DNA of 40,000 bases from Neocallimastix lanati (nom. inval.). Lineage: Eukaryota > Neocallimastigomycota > Neocallimastigomycetes > Neocallimastigales > Neocallimastigaceae. The notes below the pieces were generated by a model. It ran no database searches. It had not been told where the DNA came from and saw only the letters and a list, made by a program, of their open reading frames with translations. The stretch spans positions 2,202,501 to 2,242,500 of the forward strand of contig JACVTC010000007.1 in assembly GCA_016946835.1 (NCBI GenBank), in the 5' to 3' direction. Position numbers and translations under genes: made by a program. This document shows, one piece after another, positions 1 through 12,637 of this stretch (positions are counted from its first letter, which is position 1; each line of letters begins with the position of its first letter).

Positions 1-123
1 TATAAATATGTTACTACGATAATGTTACATATATAAAAGAATAATATTGAATAATTCGTTATTAACATAAAACTTATTACTTCTATTGTGTTTTTATCAC
101 TTTGGAGTTTGACTTCCCTAACA
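1..123 (+). repeat. 5' LTR, 3' portion (partial)
   Basis: The segment aligns along its length with 885-1007, including the shared block 'tatcactttggagtttg' and the terminal CTAACA/ATAACA. Its end at 123 is set by the match to the other LTR ending and by the primer-binding site that begins at 124. The LTR start lies outside the window. Confidence 0.65.
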
Positions 124-153
124 GATTAAGAGTCTCAAACAAAAAGAGACTCA
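124..153 (+). promoter_or_regulatory. Primer-binding site (tRNA-Lys anticodon arm type) with hairpin
   Basis: GATTAAGAGTCTCA starts directly after the LTR end and is complementary to the 5' side and loop of the anticodon arm of a eukaryotic tRNA-Lys(CUU). The same 14 bases follow the 5' LTR of the intact element at 12524. Part of it, GAGTCTC (131-137), can pair with GAGACTC downstream (147-153) to form a perfect 7-bp hairpin. The tRNA assignment comes from remembered tRNA-Lys(CUU) sequences, not from this genome. Confidence 0.55.
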
Positions 154-760
154 TTTTATTAATTAAATATTATATAACGTTTTAATAATATATATATTTT
201 AATTTTAATTTTTTAACTTCTAAATATTTTTATTTGATGTTTCAAAGAATGGCTAAAAAAAAAAAAAAACTAGAAGATCTACTAGTGGATACATATCTTT
301 TTTTTTGATTTTTCCTTTGGAAATAGTCCTATATCATCGGAAAATTTAATTTACAGAAAAACTGTTAGCACTATCTTACGACCGAAGCTGAGTATGTTAG
401 AATTACCGAATATGTTAAATAAGGTATTTGGTTTAAAAATCTTATTTAAAGAAATGTTTAATAAAGAAATAAAATTTTAAAAAAAAAAAAAATTATGGTT
501 GATAAATAAAGCGGGCATAGTAAATTGCTCAGGATACATTCTCTAAAGGAAGATGTACGCCTATAGATATACGATGCTATACAAATTTATTAATACTGAA
601 AGTATGTTAGTTTGTCCTTTAACTAAAAGCATTTCAGGAGTCCAAATAACCAAATTTTCAAATTTACAAATTTAATTTTTCAAAAAGAATAATAATGATT
701 AAAATAAAATAAATATTATTTATATATTGAACAATTGTTATATAATACTTTATATAGAGG

Positions 761-1007
761 TGAATATTTGGATTAAGCAAAAAATTAAACATTGTACATT
801 AAAGTATAAGGTATTATAAATATTTTATAATGTTTTACTATGTAATAATTTGTATGTAACTTTATTTTATAAAATTTAAGAACAAAAGTATTATAATAAT
901 AAGATAATATTATTTAAATAAAAGAATAATATTGAATAAATATTTATTAGCATTAAATTACTTATTTCTATTATATATTTATCACTTTGGAGTTTGCCTC
1001 CATAACA
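761..1007 (+). repeat. 3' LTR of the short degenerate element
   Basis: This LTR is proposed to begin with TG at 761, just after the short purine stretch AGAGG, and to end at 1007 in ATAACA. Its last 120 bases are clearly homologous to 1-123. The start is inferred from the TG...CA rule and is less certain than the end. No target-site duplication can be checked because the 5' end is missing. Confidence 0.55.
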
Positions 1008-1335
1008 ATAAAAAATATTAAATTATTTATTTATTAATAATATTTTTATAATCATTGTATAAATTTTTTTTTTTTTTTTTTTTTTTTGAATTCATTTATA
1101 GAATAAAATAAAATGAAAATATATTAAATATAATGGATAAATAAAAATTAAAGGATGTTATTCTACTTATATTTACTTATTATAAATTATAATGAATAAT
1201 ATGTAATAATCATTCATGTTTGAAATAAAAAAAAAATTAATAAAATAAAATTAAAACCATAATAATGTGCAATTCAACAGTATTGTGTAAAAGGATTTAT
1301 TTTAAAAAATAAAATTAGTTTTGAAGTTTATTCAA

Positions 1336-1366
<31 letters not shown>

Positions 1367-1995
1367 GTAAAATAAGTAAAATAAGTAAATAAATAAGTTA
1401 TATTTATTATTTCTATGGTTAATTAAATAAATTTATATTATATGACTTTTTTTTTCATTTCTAAAATATATTTTGGTTTTAAAATATTTTCTGTTTAACA
1501 CAATATATAAAAATATTTATATTAAATCAAATTTCAAATAGATTTAAAGTTTATTTAGAAAATTTTTATTTTTTTCTTCAATTCATTTTAATATATATTT
1601 ATTAATTTATTAATATTTTATTATTATTATTACCATTTATATAACATATTTCAAGCTAGTTCAATATCAAAAAAAAAAAAAAAAAAAAATTATATTACAT
1701 TAATATATATACAACAAAAAACAAAGTATAATATGAGAAATTTTACAAATTTTTAAATTTCCCAATATGTTTGGTATTATTATTATTATTATTCATAAAA
1801 ATATTGATATGCATTTATTATTATTTTCTTATTCGTTTTGGTATTTTATTTTTGCAATTAATAAATTTAAGATAAACAAATGCCTTTAAAGATTGAAGAT
1901 TACCATTGTATTGAATTCTTAAAATTATTAATACCTATTTATATATAAAACTATTTTTTAAACATTTATTATTGTCAATTATAATTTTATATTTT

Positions 1996-2085
1996 TATTT
2001 ATTTATTTATTTATTTATTATTATTCATTTATTTATTTATTATTTATTTATTATTTATTTATTTATTATTTATTTATTTAAATTT
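1996..2085. repeat. TTTA/TTA microsatellite
   Basis: Irregular tandem TTTA units with interspersed TTA units fill this stretch. It is typical of strand slippage in very AT-rich DNA. Confidence 0.75.
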
Positions 2086-5000
2086 TATTTTTTATTATAC
2101 TTTTACTATTATATTTTGGTTATTATCATTTAGCAAAGTTATTGAGAGAAGGTTAATATCAAAATATAATTAAAAAAAAAAAATTAAAAAAAATATATAT
2201 ACATATTTATTTATTTTTGTATATATATATAAAAATATATATATAAAACTATTTAAGTATGTAATAATAAGTTTATATATAAAAATAATAAAAATAATTT
2301 TAGTATTAAAAATTTCTGTAAAAATTTTATGATAAGAAAATTTTAACCAATAAAATGCTTATGATAACAATTTTTTTTTATCTATTTTCATATTTCTTAA
2401 TATCTTTAAAATTATTAGTAAGAAAATAATTATTAGCAAAAATTAAAAAGATTAAATATTTTTTTTTTTTTTTTTTTTTTACATATTTTATTTAATTAGT
2501 TATTTGACTTGTATTAATGTTATTTGATTATTTTTTTTATATTATAGTTCTTAAATTTTATATATAATATGATAAAATAATATCAACATATTATATGTAT
2601 TAATGCAATGATTAAAATATCAAAATAATAATAATAATTAATGAAAATATTTTAATGAAGACAATTATGAAGTTTAAATTTAATCAATTAGGGTACTAAT
2701 TCTATAATAAAAAGTCATTAGACTAACCCTCATTAGTTAAATAATTTTAAATTATCTTAATAATATTTATATATATATATATATATATATAATTTTTTTT
2801 TCTTTCTTTCTTTAATCTTATTGATAAATATATATATATCAATAAATGTAATATTTTTATAATAAAAATTAATCCTTTTATATGTAATATTATAATATTA
2901 ATGTAGTTTAATAAAGTATTATTTTATGTATATATATATATAATGATTATTCTGTATTCATTTGTATATAGAAAAATATTAAAATTTATAAAAGCAAAAA
3001 AAGTTATAATTTGTAATGTAATAAGGTTAACGTATATATATATATAAAATATAAATTTCATTTTTTTTTTTTTCTATTTTTATTTTTTTTAATAATATTA
3101 TTAAAAAGTAATATATTGAAAAATAAATTGCATCTTAATGTGTAAAAAAAAATATGAACATAGAGTTAAATAAGGACATTGATTAGGGTTTCATTATTTA
3201 TTAAATAAATAGATAAATAAATAAGAATAAATATAATTATTAAAAGATTAACGTTATCAAAACATAAAATATTATATATATATATATATTTTTTTAAAAA
3301 AAAAAGAAAAAATATAAAGCATGATCAAATGTTTATTTCATTATTATATATTCTTATATGTATTATACTTTTTCTATCATATATATGTTTTAAATACATA
3401 ATGTATAAATACTTTTTTTTTTTTTTTTTGTTTTTTAATACTTTTTATTCTATTTTTGATATATTTATCTTATCAATTTAATTGTAAATTGTAAATATAA
3501 TATTTTATTTTAAAAAAAAAAATTAATGTAATAATTATTTTATTTATTTATATGTTAATATTTTTATAAACATATATATAGAATGTTAGTTGATAAGCTA
3601 ATTCTTATTGATATACTATTTAAATTCTATATATTGATTAATATTATTCATTAATTAAAATATAAAACTAATATAAATATATAAAAAATATATAAATATA
3701 TTATATTAATATGTTTGTAATATCTGATTTCTAAATGAATACTTTTTTTTATTTTTATTTTTTAAAAAATAATATTATAATATATAAATATAAAAGTTAA
3801 AAAGAAAAGATTAAAAAAGTGTTGAATTTATTTTTTTTTTAATTTAAAATTAAACTTTTTTGATATAATTTAAAGAAATGAAATTATTAAATCTCTTAAA
3901 AAATAAAATAGTTTAATAAATATTTATAATTATGCATACTTTTTTTTTTTTTTTAAAAAAAAAAATATATATTTTTATAAATAATTCAACTATTTAGTAA
4001 ATTATTAAGAAATATTATTTTATGTTCTATTAATTATTTTTTATATTGAAAAGTTATTAATTATTAGTACTATTAATGTAAAAAATATATATATATATAA
4101 CTGATAATTCTATTATATATATATATAATATCTATCTTGGTGGTTAATTGTTTTTCTTTTAATTAATATAAAAAAATAATTAAAATAATAATAAAATAAA
4201 ATAAAAAAAAGTTTTTAAAATTAAAATGATTCTGATTAATTATTTCCATATTTAGCAATTTATATAATTAAAAATTTTAAAAAGTTAAATTATTGGCACA
4301 AAATTAATTCAAATCTTAATAATAAATTTTAATTATTAAAATTTTATTTAAAAAAAAATTTTACTTGGTATTTTTTTTTTTTTTATTTTTATTTACTTAT
4401 TTCGTAATTTTATTAAAAAAATAAAAAAATAAATAATAAAATAATTAAATAATTTGATAACATGAAACTCTCAAAGCATGACCATTGTCTATTATTGTCT
4501 TTTATATATATATTATCAATTCTGGTATATTATCAATTTTTATATATAATCATTTTATATATATATAATTATTAATGTCATTGGTAATATAAAAATTTTT
4601 AATATAAACTATAAACTATATATTATATATTATTTCTTTATTTTATTTTGATATTATAATAAATAATAAAATTTATTGTAATATCAAAAGATTTAAACTT
4701 ATCAAAAAGATTATATATAAATAAATTCTTATTGAATCAACTTTTTTTTTTTTTTAACAATACCACAAAAAAAAAAAAAAATAGTAACATTCATTTTTTT
4801 AAAACATTTATGTCAAAATAATATTAAAATATTTCAATTATTTTAATACTGGAACTTTTTTTATAACTAAAGAAAAAATATTTAAAAAAAATTTTATTTT
4901 ATCTTTTTATATTTTATAATCAATTACAATAAAATAGTTCGAATTTCAAGACTAAAAAAAAAAGTCCTATAATATGGTTACTTATAATATAAATAGAAAT

Positions 5001-5523
5001 AACACTTTTTTTATATTGATATATAATGATTTATTATAATTCTACCCTTTGTGCTTTGTGAAATTAAAATAGTTTTTTTTTTTATTAGTTACATATTATA
5101 TAATTTTCTTCTTTCTTATATTTAATAATTTATATAAATTTATAATAATTAAAATAATAATGAAAAAAATTAATAATTATTAAAAGCACTTTTATATTAA
5201 AGAAAATCTTTAATTAATTAATTAATTTTTTCTATTGTTCTTATAATATTTTATTTTATTTTTTTTTTATTTTTTTTGTTGTATTTCAAGTATATTTTTA
5301 TTTAAATATTTGTTTTATTTTTAATTTTAAAATAATAATAAATAATAATAATGAAAAAAAAATTTTTTTTTTTATTTAAAATTTTTTATTATTTTTTGAT
5401 AATATGGTCATCACTCAATTTTGATAATCAAAAATTTATTATTTTTTTATAGATAAATAAATTTCATATAATTAAAATATATTATTTAAATTTAAATGAT
5501 TATTATATTGGTAATACAAAAAA

Positions 5524-5570
5524 TTGATAACGTTGAATTGATTATATACATAAAAATTTTTTTTGATAAA
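5524..5570 (+). promoter_or_regulatory. Paired GATA-type sites upstream of copy A
   Basis: TTGATAACGTTGAAT begins 360 bp before the start codon of copy A, and a second TTTTGATAAA follows 39 bases later. The first 15-mer recurs exactly upstream of copy D and with one change upstream of copy B. GATA transcription factors bind WGATAR, which fits both sites. Binding and function are inferred. Confidence 0.4.
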
Positions 5571-5883
5571 GTCCATTTAATTTTATAATATATTAAAATA
5601 TATTACAATATATTATTAGTTTGAATAGATAATTCATTGAAAATTTATAAATAGTTGAAATTTTTCTTTAAAAAAAAAAAAAAAAACAATTTTATATTCA
5701 TTATTAAATATATAACTATTTTTCTTAAAAAAAACAAAAAACATAAATAATATATTTTTTTTATAAAGTTATAAATCAAATTAAATCAATTGTTAAGATT
5801 TTTTAAAAAAAAATTTTTTTATATATAAAAGTTTGAAATTAAAAGTTTATATAATATAATAAATTAAAATAAAATAAAAAAAA

Positions 5884-6282
5884 ATGTCTACCGCCACTAC
5901 TGCTACTCATCATTATCGTCATGCTATTCCAACCATGATGAGACTTAAAAGAGAACCTTCCTGTAAAAATATGGTTTTCAAACCACAGACCCCATTTCCA
6001 AATGCTGAAATTGTTCTTCATAAAATGAAATGTGAAGGAAATATGCATCCAAGTCCACAGGAACTTGCTAATGCCTTATTTACTGAATGTAATAAATGGT
6101 TAAAAGCGAATGGCTTTAAAGAATTTATTCCAAGTCAAAATCTTGGATGGACTTTAAAAGATGGAGTAATTTCCCGTCCAGGAGCTAAAATTCGTTTTGA
6201 TGCTAAATCTATTTCAAGGCAACAATCTGCTCATAGAATTTTATCCGAAACTATTAAACATGATGATAACCAAATGAATTAA
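5884..6282 (+). CDS. Array copy A: small basic protein of unknown function
   Basis: A single exon of 132 residues, first of seven paralogues in the window. I do not recognise the family. The protein has a short variable Ser/Thr/Ala-rich N-terminus (about residues 1-10), then a conserved core starting YRHAIPTMMRLKREPS. Next come a predicted helix after PQTPFPNAE, a second helix around LANALFTECNKWLKANG, an FIPSQNLGWTLKDG turn region, and a C-terminal ISRPGAK.xFDAKSISRQQSA segment. There is no signal peptide or membrane segment, and the core is rich in Lys and Arg. The start lies in an A-rich context and the frame has stops upstream. Copy A is the most divergent at several sites (HHYRH, KCEGNMHPSPQEL, KIRFDAK) and ends in QMN, not QI. 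A poly-A run follows the TAA stop, but such runs are common here. Confidence 0.85.
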   Translation: MSTATTATHHYRHAIPTMMRLKREPSCKNMVFKPQTPFPNAEIVLHKMKCEGNMHPSPQELANALFTECNKWLKANGFKEFIPSQNLGWTLKDGVISRPGAKIRFDAKSISRQQSAHRILSETIKHDDNQMN

Positions 6283-7377
6283 AAAAAAAAAAAAAAAAAA
6301 GGAATGTTTAAATATTCCTTAAGAAAAAGGAGGAATAAATTGGTTACGATTAAAGAGAAATAGAATGAAAGTTAAAAAAAAAAAGGAAAAAAATAAAACT
6401 CTGAAAGGTTTTTCCTTAATTACTAAAATATATTTGAAGAATGGAATATATTATTTCTATAATAATATTATTATAAAAATGATTCAATTACTGTAAAAAT
6501 TGAATAGATTTATATTGTATTTATTTATGAATAATTATTATTATTAAATAATTATTCATTAATTTTAATCAAATTGTAAATATAATTAATTTAAAAAAAA
6601 TTTTTTTTTATTTTTCTTTATTTTTTGTAAATATTTAATTTAATAATAGAAAAAAGAATATAGAGTTTAGAAAAAAAAAATCTGTTAAATATAATAAAGT
6701 TTAAAAAGTATTTAAAAAAAAAATTTTTTTTTTCATAGTTTTCTTTTTATTTTGTGTGTGTGTGAGTGGTATGATTGAATATAGAATCTATATCTTTTTT
6801 TTTTTTATAGTTTTTTTTTAATGATTATTACAATATTTAAAAAAAGTTTTTAATAATGAAGAGGAAAAAAATAATTTTTTTTTTTTTTTTAGATATTTTA
6901 TTATAAAATTTTCATTATTTTATTAAAATTAATACATGAAATAATGAATAAATTTCTCTTCGATTAAAAAGATTAATTATTTATTAAAACTAATTATTAT
7001 TATTATTATTATTATTTTATTATGTATATGATATTGATATTAATAATATATTAATATATCTGATTTATGGTTAAAACTTGTATATTGTAATAACTACAAA
7101 TTCCTTTTTTTTTTTTTTTTTTTTTAAGAATTTTTACCCTTATGAATTTATATTCTCTAAATATAAAATATAAAATATATCATAATAAAACTAGTGAACA
7201 TTTTTGAAATTTAAAAAAATTTGAATAATTTTTAGATATATTGGAAATGGTAGTAATTTTTGGAATTAAAATATTTATATTTAAAGACAACAACTATTTA
7301 TTATGGATCATAAGTTTTTTATATTTTATCATTAAGAATTATCATATGAATTAATGTTAAATTATTTAGATAAAATA

Positions 7378-7378
<1 letters not shown>

Positions 7379-7468
<90 letters not shown>
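7379..7468. repeat. ATT trinucleotide microsatellite
   Basis: About 30 uninterrupted ATT units. Read in frame they give a Tyr run, which is an artefact and not a protein. Confidence 0.95.
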
Positions 7469-7613
7469 TTAGATGTCTATTTTGTTATTATTTTGTTATA
7501 TCCTATCAAAAAATAAATTTATATACTTTATTTTTTATTTGTTTAATTGAATACTCATTGAAAATGCTTAATTTAAAAATAGCAATAAAAAAAACTTTAC
7601 GTTATCAAAAAAA

Positions 7614-7647
<34 letters not shown>

Positions 7648-9303
7648 TATATTAAATAAATATAGATATAGATATCAATTAAAAATATTACTTATCAAAA
7701 GTCATTCATTAATTATATATAAAAATATAAATATATAATTTAAGGGTTTAAATTTATATTAATAAGATTAATAAGTTTTTTTTTTTTTTTGAAAAAGTTA
7801 ATTTTTTTTTAATTAAAATATATTATTATCATTGTTTTTATATGTATATATAAAGATAATTGAATAATGCAATTCATTTTCTTTAAAAGAAAATTTATTA
7901 TTTATTTATTTATTTTTAGTTAAAAATTTAAAAAGTTATTATTATTATGCTAATATCAATTTATTTATAGTTAATCTTATCAATATTTTAATGTATATTG
8001 TATTGGTATATTAATAGCAAAAAAAAATATTATTAGAATCATCATTAATTAGTAACTGGAACTTATTAAGAATATTCAAATATATGTATATATAAATTTT
8101 TATTTATAAATAAAATAAAATAATAATAAAAAATTATTTTTCTAATAATTATTTAATAATTTAGTTATTAAAGAAAAAGTAATTTTTTTTTATTGTTATA
8201 ATATATTATTTATATATAAATATGAATTTTTATTTTATTTTATATTTTACATAAAGAAATACTTAATAAAAATAACAATAACAATAAAAATTTATTTATT
8301 TTATTATTATTTTTATTATTTTTTTTTTTTAAAAAAAAAAAAGCAATTTATTAGAAAAGAAATAATGAAACTATTAAATAATTATTTAAATTTCATTAAA
8401 AATATTAAAATTGTTAGATTTAAAAAAAATTATTAATAAAAATTATAATTTATTTTAAGGATTATAAATATAAAATTAAACATAATGAAATTTAAATTAT
8501 ATATAGTACCGTGTAACTCTATTTATGTATGGTTTGTCAATAGATTTAGTCAATTAACCTCTTACTATAGCAATAATTATAAAAATTTTGTCTTACTTAT
8601 CATGGGTAATATCATCTATGATATTATATATATGTTATTGATAAGCTTAATTTTTTCATTTGAAAGAAAAAAATGAAGATATTTATTAATATATATTAAA
8701 AAAAATTACCTTAAATGATAATTGATCTCTATATATAATTATAATTATGTAATAATTGATTATTGAAAATAATTATAAAATAACTTTATATAATTTTTAA
8801 AAGAAATACTAAAATTAAAAAAATATATATATATATATATATTAATATATTAATATATAAGTATTTTATATGAAAATAATAAATTCATTATTAGTCTTTA
8901 TTTATATTATAATTTATAGTATTGAATCATTTCTCGATGTTTTGATATAAAAATTTTTTTTATAAAAAGATTAAACTATTTTTTTTTTTTTTTTTTTGCT
9001 TATGAAAAATATATTAATTAAAGGACTATATATTGAAAATAATTAATGATTAATGAAAATATTTTTTTTTATTAAAAATGATCAATTTATTAAAATAACA
9101 ATGAATATATTGTTTTTTTAATAATTAATGCTAATAAATTTGAAATATGCTCAAATAATATTTCAAATTGATAATAATAATATTTATAAATAAATATATA
9201 TATATATATAAAGGATAACACATAATATTTATATATGAATATTTTAAAGATGTTAAAATTAATAACTATTAATATTAATATTAAATAATTATATATATAT
9301 ATA

Positions 9304-9341
9304 TTGATAACGTTTAATGAAAAATTGGAATTTTTGATAAG
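9304..9341 (+). promoter_or_regulatory. Paired GATA-type sites upstream of copy B
   Basis: TTGATAACGTTTAAT begins 559 bp before the copy B start, and TTTTTGATAAG follows with the GATA cores 30 bases apart. The arrangement and order match those upstream of copies A, C, D and E. Confidence 0.4.
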
Positions 9342-9483
9342 AATTTTGTTTAAAGAAAGGATAATATATGATTTTAATATAGTAATTCAATATAAATATT
9401 TACATTGCTAATATATGTAATTAAATATAAATAAATTAATTTTATTTTAATAAAATTATATAAATACAAAGAAAATTTTCTGT

Positions 9484-9490
9484 AAAAAAA

Positions 9491-9545
<55 letters not shown>

Positions 9546-9547
9546 AT
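9484..9547. repeat. AAAT tetranucleotide microsatellite
   Basis: Roughly 16 tandem AAAT units lie about 315 bp upstream of copy B, between its GATA-type pair and its start codon. Confidence 0.95.
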
Positions 9548-9862
9548 ATAATAATAAATAAAATAAAAATTAATTGTAAACATTTATTGTTATTAAACTA
9601 AATTATATATACCTATTTTATTTTAATTTACTTTGTTTTTTATTTAATTTTTTTTTTTTTTTTATAATTTATAGAAAAATTTTATTAAAATATTTTTAAA
9701 AAAATTTACTTGATTAAAAATTTTATTAATTTTTTTTTAAAAAAAAAAAAAAATTAACTTGATTAAAAAAATTGTATTAATCTTCTATTCATAATTTTTC
9801 TTTTTGTTCTCTCAGTAATAATAATAATAATTATAATAATATATTTATTAAATATATTAAAA

Positions 9863-10252
9863 ATGTCTAGTAGTACTACTCGTCAATACCGTCATGCTAT
9901 TCCAACCATGATGCGTCTTAAAAGAGAACCTTCTTGTAAAAATATGGTTTTTAAACCACAGACTCCATTTCCAAATGCTGAATTGGTTCTTAAAAAGATG
10001 AAGAGTGAAGGTAATTTGAATCCTAGTGCTCAAGATCTTGCTAATGCTTTATTCACTGAAAGTAATAAATGGTTAAAAGCGAATGGCTATAAAGAATTTA
10101 TTCCAAGTCAAAATCTTGGATGGACTTTAAAAGATGGGGTAGTTTCTCGTCCTGGAGCTAAAGTTCATTTTGATGCTAAATCCATTTCAAGACAACAATC
10201 CTCACAAAGAATTTTAACTGAAACCATTAAACATAATAGTGTCCAAATATAA
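9863..10252 (+). CDS. Array copy B: small basic protein of unknown function
   Basis: A 129-residue intronless paralogue of copy A with a shorter N-terminus (MSSSTTRQYRHAIP). The core matches the other copies, but this one has Ser where all others have Cys in the second helix (LFTESNKWLKANG), His in place of Cys in KVHFDAK, and a SSQRILTETIK tail. The Cys positions are therefore not strictly required, which argues against a metal-binding role for them. Synonymous differences from copy A are frequent: the Arg in MMRLKR is CGT here and AGA in A. That indicates selection to keep the protein sequence. The stop is TAA. Confidence 0.85.
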   Translation: MSSSTTRQYRHAIPTMMRLKREPSCKNMVFKPQTPFPNAELVLKKMKSEGNLNPSAQDLANALFTESNKWLKANGYKEFIPSQNLGWTLKDGVVSRPGAKVHFDAKSISRQQSSQRILTETIKHNSVQI

Positions 10253-10555
10253 ATTTAAGAAATATTAATAAAATGAAAAGAAAAGAAAATAAAAAAAAAA
10301 TATCTATATATATATTATAATTATATATGTATATATATATCTTAATTTAAAATTAAAAATTACTTATTTATATACTAGAATATATGTATTTAATACCCTT
10401 TTTTTTCTTTTCATTTTATTATTAATATCCATTAAATTAATATGATTTATGATTTATACCCTTCTTTTTATTTCTTTTTCTTTTTTTTATAATGATTTAA
10501 GAATCTTTTTTTTTTTTTTATTTTATTTCATATACAATTGTAAAGTGTTGAATTA

Positions 10556-10589
<34 letters not shown>

Positions 10590-10880
10590 ATATTGTTCTA
10601 TATATCAGTTTAAGACAGAGAAATCAAAAAAAATTTTTAAAAATAATTAAAAAGATCATTATTTTGTGAAAAGATATTGTATAAATTAAAAGTTTTGAAA
10701 TTCAATAATAAAAAAAAAAAAAAAAACTTTTAATATAATATTTGTATCAACCCTTTCTATATTATAATAATATTAATAAAATTAATTGAATACTAAAATA
10801 ATTTAAATTTGTTTTTTCAAAAAATTAACAGAAAAAAAAAAAAAATTTATTTATTATTATTAAAATTTAAATTTAAATTA

Positions 10881-10896
10881 TTTCCTTATATGGTAA
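10881..10896. promoter_or_regulatory. CArG box (SRF/Mcm1-type MADS site)
   Basis: TTTCCTTATATGGTAA contains a perfect CC(A/T)6GG core at 10884-10893. It lies 629 bp after the copy B stop. Before the copia insertion it was about 2.0 kb upstream of copy C. MADS-box factors of the SRF/Mcm1 class bind this consensus; use here is inferred. Confidence 0.4.
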
Positions 10897-11002
10897 TTAA
10901 CATATCTTTTTTTAAATAAAAAAAAAAACATAAAAATTAATCATAAAAAATTAATTTATTATATTTATAAATTTATTAAAAAAAGAAATTTTAAATAAAA
11001 CT

Positions 11003-11279
<277 letters not shown>

Positions 11280-11995
11280 TAATCATAAATTATAATATAA
11301 TTATATATATTCATTTTATTTATTTTTTTATTATTACAAAAATTTTCATTTTTATTCATTATTAGTTATTTTTAATTTAAAATAAAAAAAAATCTCCAAT
11401 TGATTTACTATAAATAATTTATGTAAATTATTACAAATAACATTTTATCAAACCAACATTTTTTATATAATATATATTATATATGATTACTAAATACTTA
11501 AATTTTTTTTTTTTAAAAAAATAAATAAAACAGCTGAATTGTTATTCTTTTAATAATAAATAATAATTTTCATAATATTAATGATATATAAATAGTATTA
11601 ATATAAGAATTAAATCAATTATTTGCTTTGTTTGTTTATATAATTATATTATTAAATCAACCAAGAATTTAAATATAATCTTTTTAATTATAGAAAGTTT
11701 TTATTAGTTATATTTCTAGTAAACAATTAATAATATTATAATTATTAATAAATATATATATATATATATAAATACATTGTTTTATATAATTAAAAAAATT
11801 ATATTAAACAATTATTATTATTAATATATATTTATATCTTATTATATTTGTTTTTCAAGTTTCAGAGATAAATATATCAAATGTCAAATTTTAATATAGT
11901 ATTTGAAATATACACTTAGTAAATTATATAAACTAATTATAATTTAGTTTATATAATTTAATGAAATTTATTAGTATATAAGATGACTATATAAG

Positions 11996-12035
<40 letters not shown>

Positions 12036-12183
12036 GTGGATTATTATTTATAATTATAAATTATGGATATAAATTTATTTCTTTGATATAATTATATATA
12101 TTATTTTCATATTATTTAAAAAAAAAAGTATTTAATCTCTCATTGCTAATGATGAATATAAATAACTTTACTATATTTGAATA

Positions 12184-12188
12184 TTATT
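12184..12188. repeat. Target-site duplication, left (TTATT)
   Basis: TTATT directly precedes the 5' LTR and is repeated at 18715-18719 directly after the 3' LTR. A 5-bp duplication is normal for Ty1/copia integration. Confidence 0.85.
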
Positions 12189-12295
12189 TGTGAAATAATA
12201 AATACATTTAATATTAAAAAATAAATAATATGTAGTACAAATATCAATGTAAAATGTATTTATTTAGTAATTATTAATATTTTATTATAAACCAG

Positions 12296-12337
<42 letters not shown>

Positions 12338-12523
12338 TCTTTTCTATTTTTTAATTGATTTTTGAAGTTTTATATAAAAAATTTACATTGTTTAATGTAG
12401 ATATATTATTTTAATATTTATTAATAAAATTATTATTTCATAAACCCAATTGTTTAATTGAGTTTTGTACGTTCGAGTGTTTGTTTTCTTTATTTTTATA
12501 TATTAATAAATTAAATTTTAACA
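12189..12523 (+). repeat. 5' LTR
   Basis: Begins TGTGAAATAATAAATAC and ends TTTTAACA; both ends are fixed by comparison with 18369-18714. It carries a 38-base poly-A tract near its middle and a TATATAAAAAA stretch at about 12371 that could serve as TATA box. Two small hairpins with the same loop follow: TACATT-gttt-AATGTA and CAATT-gttt-AATTG. These may shape the transcribed R region; that role is inferred. Confidence 0.93.
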
Positions 12524-12545
12524 GATTAAGAGTCTCATTGACTCA
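12524..12545 (+). promoter_or_regulatory. Primer-binding site, tRNA-Lys(CUU) anticodon arm type
   Basis: GATTAAGAGTCTCAT directly abuts the 5' LTR. It does not begin with TGG, so priming from a tRNA 3' CCA end is unlikely. Its reverse complement reads as the anticodon stem and loop of tRNA-Lys(CUU) (loop CTCTTAA). This suggests priming by a 5' half-tRNA, as known for Drosophila copia with initiator tRNA-Met. GAGTC at 12531-12535 can pair with GACTC at 12541-12545 in a hairpin, parallel to the one in the element at 124-153. Confidence 0.6.
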
Positions 12546-12637
12546 TTATAATTTTACTTCGTTGAAAAATCATTCAATTTCAATTTTTAAATAAGTAAAT
12601 AAAAAAAAAAAAAAAATTAAAATATTTAAAATTCAAA

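Larger units (their letters stand above)
1..1007 (+). mobile_element. Short degenerate LTR retroelement, 5' end outside window
   Basis: Two related LTR segments in direct orientation (1-123 and 761-1007) flank an interior of about 637 bp. Both LTR copies share a stretch around 'aaagaataatattgaataa' and end with a match around 'tatcactttggagtttg' followed by ...AACA. The first copy is followed at once by a primer-binding site like that of the intact copia element at 12189-18714. The interior is far too short for gag-pol. It holds one open stretch of about 64 codons without a start (roughly 285-478) that matches nothing I recognise. The LTRs differ at many positions, so the insertion is old. 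It is either a non-autonomous element or an internally deleted copia-type element. Confidence 0.65.
1008..5883. other. AT-rich spacer without recognisable genes
   Basis: Nearly 4.9 kb of A/T-dominated sequence with poly-A and poly-T runs, TA repeats (about 2764-2790) and AAAT/TTTA microsatellites (about 1335-1378 and 1996-2080). No open frame other than low-complexity sequence was found on either strand. A minus-strand TTTTGATAACGTTAATC at about 3246-3262 resembles the GATA-type sites upstream of the array genes. The last 360 bases belong to the presumed promoter of copy A. Confidence 0.6.
6283..9862. other. Spacer between copies A and B
   Basis: About 3.6 kb of A/T-rich DNA. It holds an ATT trinucleotide repeat (7379-7468), a TA repeat (about 7631-7652), an AAAT repeat (9484-9547) and A-to-T tract junctions near 6593-6609 and 6714-6733. 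Minus-strand sites at about 7597-7612 (TTTTTGATAACGTAAAG) and 7690-7699 (TTTTGATAAG) resemble the GATA-type pairs. A 63-codon open frame at 8485-8676 is not convincing as a gene. Confidence 0.6.

Noticed and set aside
7354-7659. Open frame of 101 codons with a long Tyr run
   Set aside because: It is a reading of the ATT microsatellite and flanking A/T runs, with no coding character.
8485-8676. 63-codon frame with a hydrophobic C-terminal half
   Set aside because: It is not low-complexity and was considered as a small membrane protein. There is no homologue I recognise, no promoter signal and no paralogue in the window, so chance is as likely.
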